Counted from the stretch's first letter, positions 17,932 through 30,021 are shown. The stretch is 64,000 nt of DNA from Gilliamella sp. wkB308 (GCF_001690185.1 NZ_LZGN01000038.1:434001-498000), one strand, 5' to 3'. Program-made: numbers and translations. The notes: a model not told the origin generated them from the letters alone.

Positions 17932-19527
17932 ATGAGTATTGAAATTAAATTACCTGACATTGGCAGTGATGAAGTCGAAGTCACCGAAATTCTTGTAAAA
18001 GTGGGAGACAAGGTAGAAGTTGATCAATCATTGTTAACAGTTGAAGGCGATAAAGCCTCAATGGAAATCCCAGCACCACAAGCAGGGATTGTAAAATCTA
18101 TTTCTGTAAAAGTCGGCGATAAAGTTAAAACTGGTGTCGATATTATGGTATTTGATACCGAGAATGGCGCAGAATCTGCGCCAGCTCAAGCACAATCAGC
18201 CCCGAAAGTCGATGTTGCCCCACAAGTGGCAGCAGTGAGCCAAACGGTAGATGTTAATGTACCCGATATTGGTGGTGACGAAGTCGAAGTGACCGAAATT
18301 TTAGTGAAAGTCGGTGATACTGTATCGGTTGATGATTCACTTATTACTGTTGAAGGTGATAAAGCCTCAATGGAAATACCTGCATCAATTGCAGGTGTGG
18401 TTAAAACAATCACAGTTAAAGTTGGCGATAAAGTGAAGACAGGTTCCAAAATTATGGAATTTGAAACTGCTGCAAACAGTGCGCCTGCTCAAGCTACAAC
18501 AGCAACGCCAGCACCTGAAAAATCAGCGCCGGTTTCTACACCTGCGAGTAATGTTTCTACTTCGGCTGTCACAGCTTCTTCAACGACAAGTAATGATTTT
18601 GTTGAAAATGATGCTTATGCACATGCAACGCCATCTGTTCGTCGTTTAGCGCGTGAATTTGGGGTTAATCTAGCTAAAGTATCACCTACAGGGCCTAAAA
18701 ACCGAATCCTACGTGAAGACATTCAAGCTTACGTTAAAAATGCGGTGAAACAAGTTGAAGGTGGTACAGCAGGCGGCGCATTACCGGGATTATTACCATG
18801 GCCGAAAGTCGATTTTAGCAAATTTGGTGAAACTGAAACCTTGCCACTAACTAAAATCCAAAAAGTGTCAGGCGCAAATTTACATCGTAACTGGGTTATG
18901 ATTCCACATGTTACTGAATTTGACGAAACAGATATTACGGATTTAGAAGCATTCCGTAAACAACAAAATGCCGAAGCAGAGAAGAAAAAACTCGACCTTA
19001 AAATCACGCCGTTAGTGTTTATTATGAAGGCGGTGGCAAGTGCATTAACTGCTTATCCACGTTTTAACAGTTCGCTATCAGAAGATGCACAAACCTTAAT
19101 TGTTAAAAAATACATCAATATTGGTGTAGCGGTTGATACGCCAAATGGTTTAGTTGTGCCGGTATTTAAAGATGTGAATAAAAAAGGCATCGTTGAGTTA
19201 TCTCGTGAACTTGCCGAAATCTCGAAAAAAGCTCGTGAAGGTAAATTAACGGGTGCGGATATGCAGGGCGGATGTTTTACTATCTCAAGTTTAGGTGGTA
19301 TTGGTACAACTTCATTCACGCCAATAGTGAATGCACCTGAAGTTGGTATCTTAGGGGTGTCACGCTCAAGTATGAAACCAGTTTGGAATGGTAAAGAGTT
19401 TACGCCACGTTTAATGTTACCTCTATCTCTGTCATTCGATCATCGTGTGATTGATGGTGCAGATGGTGCACGCTTCTTAAGCCATATTGTTAACGTCTTA
19501 TCTGACTTACGTCGATTAGTGATGTAG
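17932..19527 (+). CDS. aceF: Pyruvate dehydrogenase E2, dihydrolipoyl acetyltransferase AceF
   Basis: E2 forms the core of the pyruvate dehydrogenase complex and passes acetyl groups to CoA. The 531 residues hold two N-terminal lipoyl domains, with lipoylated lysines K41 and K144 (both in GDKASMEIP). They are separated by Ala/Pro/Ser-rich linkers. The E1/E3-binding domain (about 230-272, [13 protein letters not shown]) and the catalytic domain with H504 and D508 in DHRVIDG follow. E. coli has three lipoyl domains, so this protein is shorter by one. It sits between aceE and lpd, and lipB-lipA, which modify it, are divergent neighbours. Confidence 0.97.
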   Translation: MSIEIKLPDIGSDEVEVTEILVKVGDKVEVDQSLLTVEGDKASMEIPAPQAGIVKSISVKVGDKVKTGVDIMVFDTENGAESAPAQAQSAPKVDVAPQVAAVSQTVDVNVPDIGGDEVEVTEILVKVGDTVSVDDSLITVEGDKASMEIPASIAGVVKTITVKVGDKVKTGSKIMEFETAANSAPAQATTATPAPEKSAPVSTPASNVSTSAVTASSTTSNDFVENDAYAHATPSVRRLAREFGVNLAKVSPTGPKNRILREDIQAYVKNAVKQVEGGTAGGALPGLLPWPKVDFSKFGETETLPLTKIQKVSGANLHRNWVMIPHVTEFDETDITDLEAFRKQQNAEAEKKKLDLKITPLVFIMKAVASALTAYPRFNSSLSEDAQTLIVKKYINIGVAVDTPNGLVVPVFKDVNKKGIVELSRELAEISKKAREGKLTGADMQGGCFTISSLGGIGTTSFTPIVNAPEVGILGVSRSSMKPVWNGKEFTPRLMLPLSLSFDHRVIDGADGARFLSHIVNVLSDLRRLVM

Positions 19528-19543
19528 TTTAGGAGAATAAATT

Positions 19544-20968
19544 ATGAGTCAAGAAGTTAAAACACAAGTGGTGGTTTTAGGTGCAGGCCCAGCAGGTTAT
19601 TCTGCAGCGTTCCGTGCCGCCGATCTTGGATTAGACGTAACGTTAGTTGAGCGCTATTCTACATTGGGTGGTGTATGTTTAAATGTGGGGTGTATACCTT
19701 CTAAAGCACTTTTGCATGTAGCCAAAGTTATGGACGAAGCCAAATCGCTGACAGAGCATGGAATTCATTTTGGTACACCTAAACTCGAACTGGATAAAGT
19801 TCGTGGTTGGAAAGAAAAGGTCATTAATCAGTTAACTAATGGATTAGCAGGTATGGCTAAAATGCGTAAAGTCAATGTTATTCAGGGCGAAGCGCAATTT
19901 ACTGGTAGTCATACTATGGATGTGACTTCTGCAAAAGGTATTACTAAAATTACGTTTGATAATGCTATTATCGCTGCTGGATCCAGACCAATTAAATTAC
20001 CTTTTATTCCGCATGATGATCCTCGTATTTGGGATTCAACAGATGCGCTAGCTTTAACAACCATTCCTAAAAAATTATTATTAATGGGTGGGGGAATTAT
20101 TGGACTTGAAATGGGTACGGTTTATCATGCCTTAGGTTCAGAAGTCGATGTGGTTGAAATGTTTGATCAGGTCATTCCTGCAGCTGATAAAGATGTGATC
20201 AAAGTCTTTACTAAGCAGATTCAGGATAAATTCACCCTACGTCTTGAAACAAAAGTGACGACGGTTGAAGCAAAACATGATGCGATTTACGTCACTATGG
20301 AGAAAAAAGACGGAACCACTGAAACACACACTTATGATGCAGTATTAGTGGCAATTGGACGTTCGCCAAATGGAAAACTAATTAGTGCTGAAAAAGCAGG
20401 CGTGAACGTAACCGATCGTGGTTTTATTGAAGTCGATAAACAAATGCGCACCAATGTACCGCATATCTATGCTATAGGTGATATTGTTGGTCAACCAATG
20501 CTTGCGCACAAAGGGGTTCACGAAGGACATGTGGCTGCTGAAGTGATTGCGGGCAAAAAACACTATTTTGATCCAAAAACGATTCCTTCTATTGCTTATA
20601 CTGAGCCGGAAGTTGCTTGGGTCGGTTTAACCGAAAAAGAAGCGAAAGAAAAGGGTATCGATTATGAAGTGTCTATCTTCCCTTGGGCGGCATCAGGGCG
20701 AGCTATCGCATCGGATTGTTCACAAGGGATGACTAAGCTGATCTTCAATAAAGCAGATAATCGCCTTTTAGGTGGCGCAGTAGTTGGTGCTAATGGGGGA
20801 GAATTGCTCGGAGAGATTACCCTTGCGGTTGAAATGGGATGTGATGCCGAAGATATCGCCTTAACTATTCATGCGCATCCAACACTTCATGAATCAATTG
20901 GACTTGCTGCTGAAATTTATGAAGGAACGGTAACTGATTTACCGAATCCGAAAGCAGTAAAAAAATAG
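19544..20968 (+). CDS. lpdA: Dihydrolipoamide dehydrogenase (E3)
   Basis: E3 reoxidises dihydrolipoamide with FAD and NAD+, serving pyruvate and 2-oxoglutarate dehydrogenases and glycine cleavage. The 474 residues match E. coli Lpd. The FAD motif GAGPAGYSAA, the redox disulfide in GGVCLNVGCIPSK, the NAD motif GGGIIGLEMGT and the C-terminal HAHPTLHES base are intact. It is the last gene of the aceEF-lpd operon, 16 bases after aceF with AGGAG before the ATG, and is followed by a strong terminator. Confidence 0.98.
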   Translation: MSQEVKTQVVVLGAGPAGYSAAFRAADLGLDVTLVERYSTLGGVCLNVGCIPSKALLHVAKVMDEAKSLTEHGIHFGTPKLELDKVRGWKEKVINQLTNGLAGMAKMRKVNVIQGEAQFTGSHTMDVTSAKGITKITFDNAIIAAGSRPIKLPFIPHDDPRIWDSTDALALTTIPKKLLLMGGGIIGLEMGTVYHALGSEVDVVEMFDQVIPAADKDVIKVFTKQIQDKFTLRLETKVTTVEAKHDAIYVTMEKKDGTTETHTYDAVLVAIGRSPNGKLISAEKAGVNVTDRGFIEVDKQMRTNVPHIYAIGDIVGQPMLAHKGVHEGHVAAEVIAGKKHYFDPKTIPSIAYTEPEVAWVGLTEKEAKEKGIDYEVSIFPWAASGRAIASDCSQGMTKLIFNKADNRLLGGAVVGANGGELLGEITLAVEMGCDAEDIALTIHAHPTLHESIGLAAEIYEGTVTDLPNPKAVKK

Positions 20969-21004
20969 TCTATATTCAGTCATTCTATCTATCTTAAAAT
21001 TTTT

Positions 21005-21031
21005 GCCGTCAATAATTGACGGCTTTTTTTT
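21005..21031 (+). terminator. Rho-independent terminator after lpdA
   Basis: A perfect 8-bp stem, gccgtcaa (21005-21012) and ttgacggc (21016-21023), with a 3-base loop is followed by eight T residues. It closes the aceEF-lpd operon and overlaps the 3' end of the convergent manA. Confidence 0.9.
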
Positions 21032-22217
21032 AATTACTCACTTTCGCAAAACATCCTTTCCCGCTATAACTATAATATTGAGCTTGATATGCAATAAATA
21101 CCGATTCACCTTTATTTAAAGTGAGTACTTCATTTTTTGTTGTCAAAGTAACTGAGCCATCCATACAAAATAGGATTTGAGGGCTGCTGACTTTTTCTTT
21201 TCTTAATTGAAGATCACTTTGAATGATTTCAAATTTAAAATCATTAACGGGAACAGGAAAATCAATTTTATTATGATTAATATTTGGATTGCTTAGCAGT
21301 TCACTAGCATCAGTACTACTAAAGTTAGTATTCTCAATTAGTGCATCAATATCAATAAACTTATGGGTTAAACCTGCTCTTAAAACATTATCTGAATTTG
21401 CCATCACTTCAAACCCCGTCCCCGATAAATAACAATGCGGTGTTTGGGCGTGTAAAAACATTGCTTGCGTTGGCTTAAGTTCAATCACATTTAAAATTAG
21501 TGGCATAAACAAACCAATATCATTAGGATAATCTTTTACCAGTGTTTGAACGGTTAAAAAAGGGGCTTGATTGAAACTTCTAATACAGGCTAATAATTGA
21601 TGAATAGCTTGTAATTTTTGGTCTGGTGAGAGATTTAACAAGAATTGAAAAAAATGTTTCAGTTGTTTTGGATTAGGATTGTTGTGTAATTGTGCTAATT
21701 CATGGTTAAAGATGGGGATTTTTATTTGCGAAAAAAATGCCAAGATTTGCTCAATCGGTCGAAATGAATTCATGGCTTTAAATGGCGTGAGTGCATACAA
21801 TAATTCTGGTTTATGATTAGGATCTTTAAAATTTCGGTTTGGCGAATGAAGGTCAATACCTAATTTATTTTCTTTTTCAAACCCTTTTTGAGCATCAGCT
21901 TTAGTCGGATGAACCTGAATTGAAAGGGGTTTATTTGCTGCAAGTACTTTGAATAAATAGGGAAGTGTGCCGAAAAGTTGATAAGTGTTTTTACCCAGTA
22001 CCTGTAGTGGATTTTGACAAATAAGCTCATCAAGTCTGATCTTTTCACCATTTACGCCGATGGCTTTTGAACACCCTAACGGATGAATTCCCATCCATAT
22101 TTCTGCCATGGGCTTTTGGCTTGGGTTTTTAATATCAAATAAGGTTGTGATACTATCGATACTTCCCCAATCATAATCTTTAATACAATTTTCAAGTTTC
22201 CATATCGTTTGCTTCAT
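21030..22217 (-). CDS. manA: Mannose-6-phosphate isomerase, class I
   Basis: ManA interconverts mannose 6-phosphate and fructose 6-phosphate, for mannose use and GDP-mannose supply. The 395 residues (E. coli 391) carry the zinc-site motifs: QVHPTKADAQKGF, and PNHKPELLYAL followed by TPFKAMNSFRP. The C-terminal cupin half contains LRAGLTHKFIDID. It is monocistronic and converges on the lpd operon. The start at ATG 22217 gives MKQTIWKLENCIKDYDWGS, where DYDWGS matches the family N-terminus. All zinc ligands appear present. Confidence 0.95.
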   Translation of the reverse strand: MKQTIWKLENCIKDYDWGSIDSITTLFDIKNPSQKPMAEIWMGIHPLGCSKAIGVNGEKIRLDELICQNPLQVLGKNTYQLFGTLPYLFKVLAANKPLSIQVHPTKADAQKGFEKENKLGIDLHSPNRNFKDPNHKPELLYALTPFKAMNSFRPIEQILAFFSQIKIPIFNHELAQLHNNPNPKQLKHFFQFLLNLSPDQKLQAIHQLLACIRSFNQAPFLTVQTLVKDYPNDIGLFMPLILNVIELKPTQAMFLHAQTPHCYLSGTGFEVMANSDNVLRAGLTHKFIDIDALIENTNFSSTDASELLSNPNINHNKIDFPVPVNDFKFEIIQSDLQLRKEKVSSPQILFCMDGSVTLTTKNEVLTLNKGESVFIAYQAQYYSYSGKGCFAKVSN

Positions 22218-22580
22218 ATTATCACCTATAATAGAGTGAATGTGATGCGAATATTGATATTTAAGCTTAGCCCTTCTTAACTTTAGTTATCTTTTCCTGT
22301 TTTCATAAAAAACGTTGAATAGAGTAAAGACCTTTTAACAAAGTAATCAATCAACTGAATCATAGTAACGACTAAGCAAATTTTTGAAAAGATTAAAAAG
22401 TGATTTTTGTGAAATGAATAACACTTTTTGAATGTCTGTATTTAAAATAAAATTCTGAGATATTTCATTGCATTATTCAGAGTTGATAGGATGAAAAAGT
22501 AGGGAAACTGTATTTTAAAGGCGATTAAGTATATAATGCCCCGCAAATTCATTTATTCACGATTAAAAATAGACTTTTAT
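22218..22580. other. manA-prfA divergent intergenic region
   Basis: 363 bases without a gene between divergent manA and prfA. hemA, which usually sits before prfA in enterobacteria, is absent. The only strong signal is the -10 box before prfA, annotated separately. No RNA gene was recognised. Confidence 0.5.
22509..22537 (+). promoter_or_regulatory. Candidate prfA promoter with GC-rich discriminator
   Basis: A perfect TATAAT (22532-22537) is followed by gccccgc, an unusually GC-rich discriminator for this genome, as found in growth-rate-controlled promoters. The -35 (tgtatt, 22509) is poor. Transcription would start near 22543, which rules out the in-frame ATG at 22536 as the prfA start. Confidence 0.45.
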
Positions 22581-23662
22581 ATGAAACCCTCAATTATCAG
22601 TAAGTTAGAAACTTTACAAGAGCGCTACGAAGAGGTTCAAGCGTTATTGTCTGATGCATCGGTGATTGCCGATCAAAATCGATTCCGTACTCTTTCTAAA
22701 GAATATGCGCAATTAACGGGTGTGGTGAAATGTTTTACAAGTTGGAAGCAAACGCAAGAAGATATTGAAACTGCTAAAATGATGCTTGCCGATCCTGAAA
22801 TGAGTGAAATGGCTCAAGAAGAGTTAAATGAAGCGTTAAACCGTATCGAAGAGCAAGAAAACCAGTTACAAGTTTTATTATTACCTAAAGATCCTAATGA
22901 TGATTACAACTGCTTTGTTGAAGTCCGAGCTGGAACTGGTGGAGATGAAGCAGCAATCTTTGCTGGCGATCTTGCAAGAATGTATACAAGATATGCAGAA
23001 TCCCGCCATTGGCGAGTTGAGATTATGAGTGCCAATGAAGGTGAGCATGGTGGCTATAAAGAAGTCATTATGTTAGTCAGTGGCGATGGCGTGTATGGTA
23101 ACTTAAAATTTGAATCGGGCGGTCATCGTGTGCAGCGTGTCCCTGAAACAGAATCGCAAGGTCGTATTCATACTTCGGCATGTACGGTTGCGGTGTTACC
23201 TGAAATTCCTGAAGCAGAAATGCCAGAAATTAATCCTGCCGACTTAAAAATTGACACTTATCGTTCGTCTGGGGCAGGTGGTCAGCACGTTAATACAACC
23301 GACTCAGCTATTCGTATTACCCATATTCCAACAGGAATTGTGGTTGAATGCCAAGATGAACGTTCTCAACATAAAAATAAAGCTAAAGCGATGTCGGTCT
23401 TAGCAGCACGAATCCAAGACGCTGAAACCCGAAAACGTCAACAAGAAGAAGCATCGACCAGACGTAACCTTTTAGGTACTGGTGATCGTTCAGACCGCAT
23501 TCGAACCTATAACTATCCACAAGGTCGGGTAACAGATCATCGTATCAATTTGACTATTTACCGCTTAGATGAAGTCATGGAAGGCAAGTTAGAAATGTTG
23601 ATTGATCCAATTGTACAAGAATATCAGGCAGACCAGCTTGCTGCATTATCGGAACAAGATGA

Positions 23663-23666
<4 letters not shown>
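22581..23666 (+). CDS. prfA: Peptide chain release factor 1
   Basis: RF1 reads UAA and UAG stop codons and triggers peptide release. With the start at ATG 22581 ([10 protein letters not shown]) it has 361 residues, as in E. coli (360). The in-frame ATG at 22536 falls in the -10 box of the likely promoter and adds residues that RF1 lacks. GGQ in [11 protein letters not shown] contacts the peptidyl-transferase centre; the codon-recognition segment is around [19 protein letters not shown]. It overlaps prmC, which methylates this GGQ, by 4 bases (ATGA). hemA, normally upstream, is missing. Confidence 0.97.
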
Positions 23667-25371
<1,705 letters not shown>

Positions 25372-25384
25372 AACTGATTGATAT

Positions 25385-25431
25385 GATTAAATCCCTATTA
25401 ATAAATTCAATTTTATCAATAGGGTTTAATC
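25385..25431 (+). terminator. Long hairpin after kdsA
   Basis: gattaaatccctatta (25385-25400) pairs with the complementary arm ending gggtttaatc (25431) with one bulge, around an AT-rich loop. No T tract follows directly, but it is placed just after the kdsA stop and probably ends or stabilises the prfA-prmC-kdsA message. Confidence 0.45.
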
Positions 25432-25641
25432 ACAGTTTTGGTAAAAATAATTTTTTGATTTTTCTTTTTCCCCTTCCTATCTTTTCATTCCTGACAAGCA
25501 AATTTATTTAAACATAGTATTTATACATCCGAATGCGTTAAGCGATCGTATTGGTTAATTCAAAACACTATTAATCATTTCTTATTTTTTAAAATAAAAA
25601 AAGTTGTGATATTTATCGAAAAAATAGAAAAAAAAAGGGGT

Positions 25642-25667
25642 GTTTTGGTGATTCGGATCACGATTTA
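25642..25667. promoter_or_regulatory. Candidate CRP-cAMP binding site before chiP
   Basis: The core ggtga-ttcgga-tcacg (25647-25662) is a near-perfect dyad and matches the CRP consensus TGTGA-N6-TCACA with one mismatch per half. It lies about 240 bases upstream of chiP. Chitin and chitosugar genes are CRP-dependent in several gammaproteobacteria, so activation by CRP is plausible. Confidence 0.55.
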
Positions 25668-25900
25668 ACAACATTTAATTTGATAACCAAAATATGTTTA
25701 TGCATTATGGAAATACCTTATTAACAGGTGTTTTAGATTAATTTAGTAAATTTAACCAGATTGTTTGTATAAAAGATTGACATTAATTTTGTCGTATTTA
25801 ATTGATTTTAGGTAGAAAATGATTTTTTAATCCATAAAGATAAGTTGTTAACGGACTAATCTGATCGTTGATTTAAAAAAGTCATTTCAAGGAAGCAGAT

Positions 25901-27316
25901 ATGAATTTTTATAATCCCCTATTAACCACTCGTTCACTCAGTCGTATCACCAAGCTTATTTTGCCTTGCTCCATTTTAATCAGTGCGTTGCCTGCTCAAG
26001 CAGAATATACCCATCCATTTGTTGAGGATGCTTCATTAACCGGTAATGTCTTTTTTTGGAATCGTGATCGGGAAAGAAAGAATGTTACTCAACATAAATA
26101 TGAAAAAAACCTAAGACATACATCTTTCAATACAAATCTGGATTTTAAAACAGGATATATTGCCGATATGTTTGCTTTTGAACTGGGCGGCTATGGTGCT
26201 TGGGAAGTCAGTAACGGTGGTAATGGTCATCCTAATGAAATCGGTTTTAGTGGTGCTAATAACCGTTGGGACGAAAATTGGAAAAAAGATATTAGTGGTC
26301 TTAGTTTCTATAAAGCTCAACTGAACTTCAAACTTGATGAACTATTTTGGCTTAAAGCTGGGTATATTCAACCGTCGGGACAAACGTTGCTTGCTCCACA
26401 CTGGAGTTTATTACCGGGCACTTATCGAGGCGTTGAATTTGGTACAAAGCTTGATTTTGACTCTGCGGGAGTGTTATCCATGTCCTATATGTGGGCAGAT
26501 AAATATAAAGCACCTTGGTATAAACGACTTTATGAATTTAGACAATGGCAAAAAGGAAGAAAGATCGATTACTTACATTCTGCAGGTTTGAAGTATGATT
26601 TTAAAAATAATGTCGTAATAGAAGGCGCGTTTGGTCAATCACATAACTATATGAATCAGTTTTTTGGTAAAGCGTCTTATCAATTAGATATTCTTGATAA
26701 CCCGTTAACAATGAGTTATCAATTTTATGGTGCGAAAGATCAGTCTCATAAGGGAGCAAAAGTATACGATGGTTTAGCATGGTTACAAGCAGCGACATTA
26801 GGTTATCAAATGGGACCAGTAGGATTACGTCTTGAAGGTGTTGCAGTTAAAGCAGAAGGTGAACAAGGATTCTTTTTACAACGAATGACGCCTGATTATG
26901 CTTCCTCAAATGGTCGTTTAGATGTGTGGTGGAATTCACGTTCAGATTTTAATGCCAATGGTGAAAAAGCCTTATTTGCAGAAGTTACCTATGATTTAAG
27001 TCATCTATCACACTATTTATCTGGTTGGAGAACTGGCGCTTCGTATGCTTATGGTTGGGATGCTAAACCAAGTACTAATAAAGATTTTGACCAAAAAAGA
27101 CGATTGATTGAATCAGCTTATAACTTCGATTTAAGTTATACAGTACCACAGGGTTTTGCTAAAAACACCTCTTTCCAGTTACATTATACCAAATATAACA
27201 ATCACTCAAAAATACCAAGCTGGAGTGAAGGTTATGGCAATATCTTCCAAGATGAGCGAGATATCAAATTTATTGTTACCGTTCCATTCACTATATTTAA
27301 TGCAAAACAAAAATAG
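25901..27316 (+). CDS. chiP: Chitoporin ChiP (OprD-family outer membrane porin)
   Basis: ChiP forms an outer-membrane channel selective for chitooligosaccharides. This 471-residue protein has a signal peptide (about 1-34, PAQA^EYTHPF). A beta-barrel follows, with repeated aromatic-bounded strands and the family segments AHPF-like EYTHPFVEDASLTGN, DELFWLKAGYIQPSGQT and GTYRGVEFGTKLD. E. coli ChiP has 468 residues. The C-terminus ends FTIFNAKQK, so the usual terminal phenylalanine is followed by five extra residues. AAGGAAG precedes the ATG. Chitobiase follows 11 bases later, giving one uptake-and-cleavage operon. Confidence 0.92.
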   Translation: MNFYNPLLTTRSLSRITKLILPCSILISALPAQAEYTHPFVEDASLTGNVFFWNRDRERKNVTQHKYEKNLRHTSFNTNLDFKTGYIADMFAFELGGYGAWEVSNGGNGHPNEIGFSGANNRWDENWKKDISGLSFYKAQLNFKLDELFWLKAGYIQPSGQTLLAPHWSLLPGTYRGVEFGTKLDFDSAGVLSMSYMWADKYKAPWYKRLYEFRQWQKGRKIDYLHSAGLKYDFKNNVVIEGAFGQSHNYMNQFFGKASYQLDILDNPLTMSYQFYGAKDQSHKGAKVYDGLAWLQAATLGYQMGPVGLRLEGVAVKAEGEQGFFLQRMTPDYASSNGRLDVWWNSRSDFNANGEKALFAEVTYDLSHLSHYLSGWRTGASYAYGWDAKPSTNKDFDQKRRLIESAYNFDLSYTVPQGFAKNTSFQLHYTKYNNHSKIPSWSEGYGNIFQDERDIKFIVTVPFTIFNAKQK

Positions 27317-27327
27317 GTAAAAAAATA

Positions 27328-30009
27328 ATGAAAAAGCTTAAAACTGCAATACTTGCAACCTCGATAGCCTCTTTATTAAGTGTAGGCGTGACACAATCAG
27401 CTTATGCAAATCAAAAAACAGTTGATTTAATGAGTGCTCAACTTAATGTTAAATATACTGTTAATGATAATCAGGCAAATGATCATGGTATCAATTGTGC
27501 TGCTTTAGGTGCGGACTGGGCTGCATGTAATAAAGTGACTATTTCGTTAACAAATAAAGGTTCAGCAATTAATGATAAAGATTGGGCAATTTATTTTAGT
27601 AGTATTCGTATGATTTTGTCCGTTGATAATGATCAGTTTAAAATTACACACCTTACAGGCGATCTTCATAAAATTGAGCCGACGGATAAATTTGTTGGTT
27701 TTCCTGCCAAAGGCACCATCGAAATTCCTATGATTGGTGAATATTGGATCTTGAGCGAAAGTGATATTATGCCTCGTTGGTATGTGACATCGACCAATGC
27801 AACCCCTAAAGTTATAGCCAATACCGATACAGATTCTGATAATTTATCGGCATTTGTGTCGCCAATTAATCAACACTGGAAAAGAACGGCTGATGATCAT
27901 AATATTTTAATGACCCCCGTAAATCGTTTTCAATATAATGCCGATATTGAAAACTTATCGGCAGAAGCATTACGTGGGCAAATCTTGCCAACACCAAGTA
28001 AAATATCAATTGGAAATGAAGATATAACGCTCAATTCTCAAGGGGTAAATTTAGTTTTAAATGGATTAAATCAAGACAGTTTAGCTGTTATACAGGCTGA
28101 ATTTAAAGCATTAAATATCCCAATTACTAAACAAGGTTTTAATATTCAGGCAATAATCGAGCCTCAACAGTTTCCCCAAAAGCAAGCAGGGGCTTATCAG
28201 CTAGAAATCAACAAAGACAAAGCAACCATTACAGCTTATGATGAGACTGGAATTTTTTATGCGATACAATCTATTCTATCAACAATTTATGTCGATCGTT
28301 CTCATACCATTCCAACTCTTAATGTCATTGATTCACCTCGATTTGAATATCGTGGTGTCATGCTTGATATTGGGCGTAATTTTAAATCGAAACAAGCCAT
28401 TATGCGTTTATTAGATCAAATGGCAAAATATAAAATGAATAAATTTCATTTTCATTTAAGTGATGATGAAGGTTGGCGAATTGAGATCCCAGGATTACCA
28501 GAATTAACCGAAATTGGTAGTAAACGTTGCCATGATCTTACTGAACAAAATTGTTTACTTCCTCAATTAGGATCTGGACCTGACAGTAATACATCGGGCT
28601 CTGGGTATTTAAGTCGTCAAGACTATATTGAAATTATTAAATACGCTAAAGCTCGGTTTATTGAGGTCATCCCAGAAATTGATATGCCAGCTCATGCTAG
28701 AGCTGCGATTGTCTCTATGGAAGCACGTTATAACCGATTAATGAAAGAAGGCAAAGCACAGCAAGCGAACGAATTCCGTTTAGTTGACCCAACGGATACT
28801 TCTAACACGACAACTGTTCAATTTTATAACCGATTAAGCTATTTAAACCCTTGTCTTGACTCGTCCAAACGGTTTGTAAATAAAATTATTGATGAAATAG
28901 CTAACATGCACATCGAAGCAGGCCAACCTTTGACAACGTGGCATTTTGGTGGTGATGAAGCTAAAAATATCCATTTAGGATCTGGTTACCAAGATTTACA
29001 GCTTAATGAAAAAGTTGCTTTTAAAGGCATTATCGATCAAAGCAACGAAGACCATCCATGGGCTAAATCACAAGCTTGCCAAGCTTTTGTATCTAAAGGT
29101 GTCGTCAAACAAATTGAACATCTACCAAGTTATTTCGCAGAGCAGGTTAGTACTATCATTAAGGAACATGGTATTGACCATATGCAGGCTTGGCAAGACG
29201 GCATGAAACATGCCGACAGTGCTAAATCCTTTGCTGTGGATAAAGTCACGGTGAACTTTTGGGATACTCTTTATTGGGGTGGGGCTGACTCAGTCAACGA
29301 ATGGGGAAATAAAGGCTATCAAGTCATTATTTCAAATCCGGATTATGTTTATTTAGATATGCCATATGAAGTCAATCCGAAAGAAAGCGGTTATTATTGG
29401 GCTACACGTTATAATGATGAACGTAAAATATTTAGTTTTGCGCCTGATAACTTACCTCAAAATGCTGAAACATCGTTAGACCGCGACGGCAATCCATTTA
29501 CCGCTAAGGGCACACTTAATTGGTCGGGCGCTTACGGATTATCTGCGCAAATTTGGACAGAAGATATTCGTAGCGATAATAAAATGGAATATATGGCATT
29601 TCCACGTTTGCTAGCGGTGGCAGAAAGAGCGTGGCACCAAGCCGATTGGGAACTTAGTTATCAAAAAGATCGTGAATTCATACAAGGTAAAACACAGTAT
29701 GTGGATCAACAAAAATTACGTCAAGACTGGGTACGTTTTGCTAACTTAGTTGGTCAGCGAGAATTAGCGAAATTGGATTTAGTGGGAATAAATTATCGAT
29801 TACCAATCCCTGGGGCTAAAATTGAGAACAATCAGCTTAATGCTAATATTGTTTTTCCAGGATTAATTATAGAATATTCGACGGATAATGGTAAAAATTG
29901 GCATCGATATACCGATCCTGTAACCATTAAAAACGATGATACGGTATTGGTACGTAGCTTATCAGCTGATTTGAAAAGAGTGAGTCGTGTTGAACAAGTA
30001 AACGAATAA
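27328..30009 (+). CDS. chb: Chitobiase / beta-N-acetylhexosaminidase (GH20)
   Basis: This enzyme releases N-acetylglucosamine from chitobiose and short chitin oligomers, probably in the periplasm. The 893 residues have a signal peptide (about 1-27, SAYA^NQ) and an N-terminal carbohydrate-binding CHB_HEX domain (about 30-190). A GH20b domain (about 215-335) and the GH20 catalytic barrel follow (about 340-780). The catalytic pair is D543-E544 in HFGGDEAKN, and EIDMPAHARA and KFHFHLSDDEGWR are family signatures. A C-terminal Ig-like domain closes the protein, as in Serratia and Vibrio chitobiases. It is transcribed with chiP. Outer-membrane or periplasmic location is inferred. Confidence 0.95.
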   Translation: MKKLKTAILATSIASLLSVGVTQSAYANQKTVDLMSAQLNVKYTVNDNQANDHGINCAALGADWAACNKVTISLTNKGSAINDKDWAIYFSSIRMILSVDNDQFKITHLTGDLHKIEPTDKFVGFPAKGTIEIPMIGEYWILSESDIMPRWYVTSTNATPKVIANTDTDSDNLSAFVSPINQHWKRTADDHNILMTPVNRFQYNADIENLSAEALRGQILPTPSKISIGNEDITLNSQGVNLVLNGLNQDSLAVIQAEFKALNIPITKQGFNIQAIIEPQQFPQKQAGAYQLEINKDKATITAYDETGIFYAIQSILSTIYVDRSHTIPTLNVIDSPRFEYRGVMLDIGRNFKSKQAIMRLLDQMAKYKMNKFHFHLSDDEGWRIEIPGLPELTEIGSKRCHDLTEQNCLLPQLGSGPDSNTSGSGYLSRQDYIEIIKYAKARFIEVIPEIDMPAHARAAIVSMEARYNRLMKEGKAQQANEFRLVDPTDTSNTTTVQFYNRLSYLNPCLDSSKRFVNKIIDEIANMHIEAGQPLTTWHFGGDEAKNIHLGSGYQDLQLNEKVAFKGIIDQSNEDHPWAKSQACQAFVSKGVVKQIEHLPSYFAEQVSTIIKEHGIDHMQAWQDGMKHADSAKSFAVDKVTVNFWDTLYWGGADSVNEWGNKGYQVIISNPDYVYLDMPYEVNPKESGYYWATRYNDERKIFSFAPDNLPQNAETSLDRDGNPFTAKGTLNWSGAYGLSAQIWTEDIRSDNKMEYMAFPRLLAVAERAWHQADWELSYQKDREFIQGKTQYVDQQKLRQDWVRFANLVGQRELAKLDLVGINYRLPIPGAKIENNQLNANIVFPGLIIEYSTDNGKNWHRYTDPVTIKNDDTVLVRSLSADLKRVSRVEQVNE

Positions 30010-30021
30010 CTAACTAATTTA

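Larger units (their letters stand above)
25372..25900. other. Regulatory region upstream of the chitin genes
   Basis: 529 bases without a gene. It holds a large hairpin just after kdsA, poly-A/T runs near 25565-25640, a symmetric CRP-like site at 25642-25667, and a TTGACA at 25777-25782 with only a poor -10 about 16 bases on. No small ORF or RNA gene was recognised. Confidence 0.5.

Noticed and set aside
22536-22580. N-terminal extension of RF1
   Set aside because: The ATG overlaps the predicted -10 box and the extra 15 residues are absent from RF1 homologues.
25560-25640. A/T-rich runs suggesting a curved DNA or replication-type element
   Set aside because: No DnaA boxes or iterons were seen; such runs are common in this AT-rich genome.
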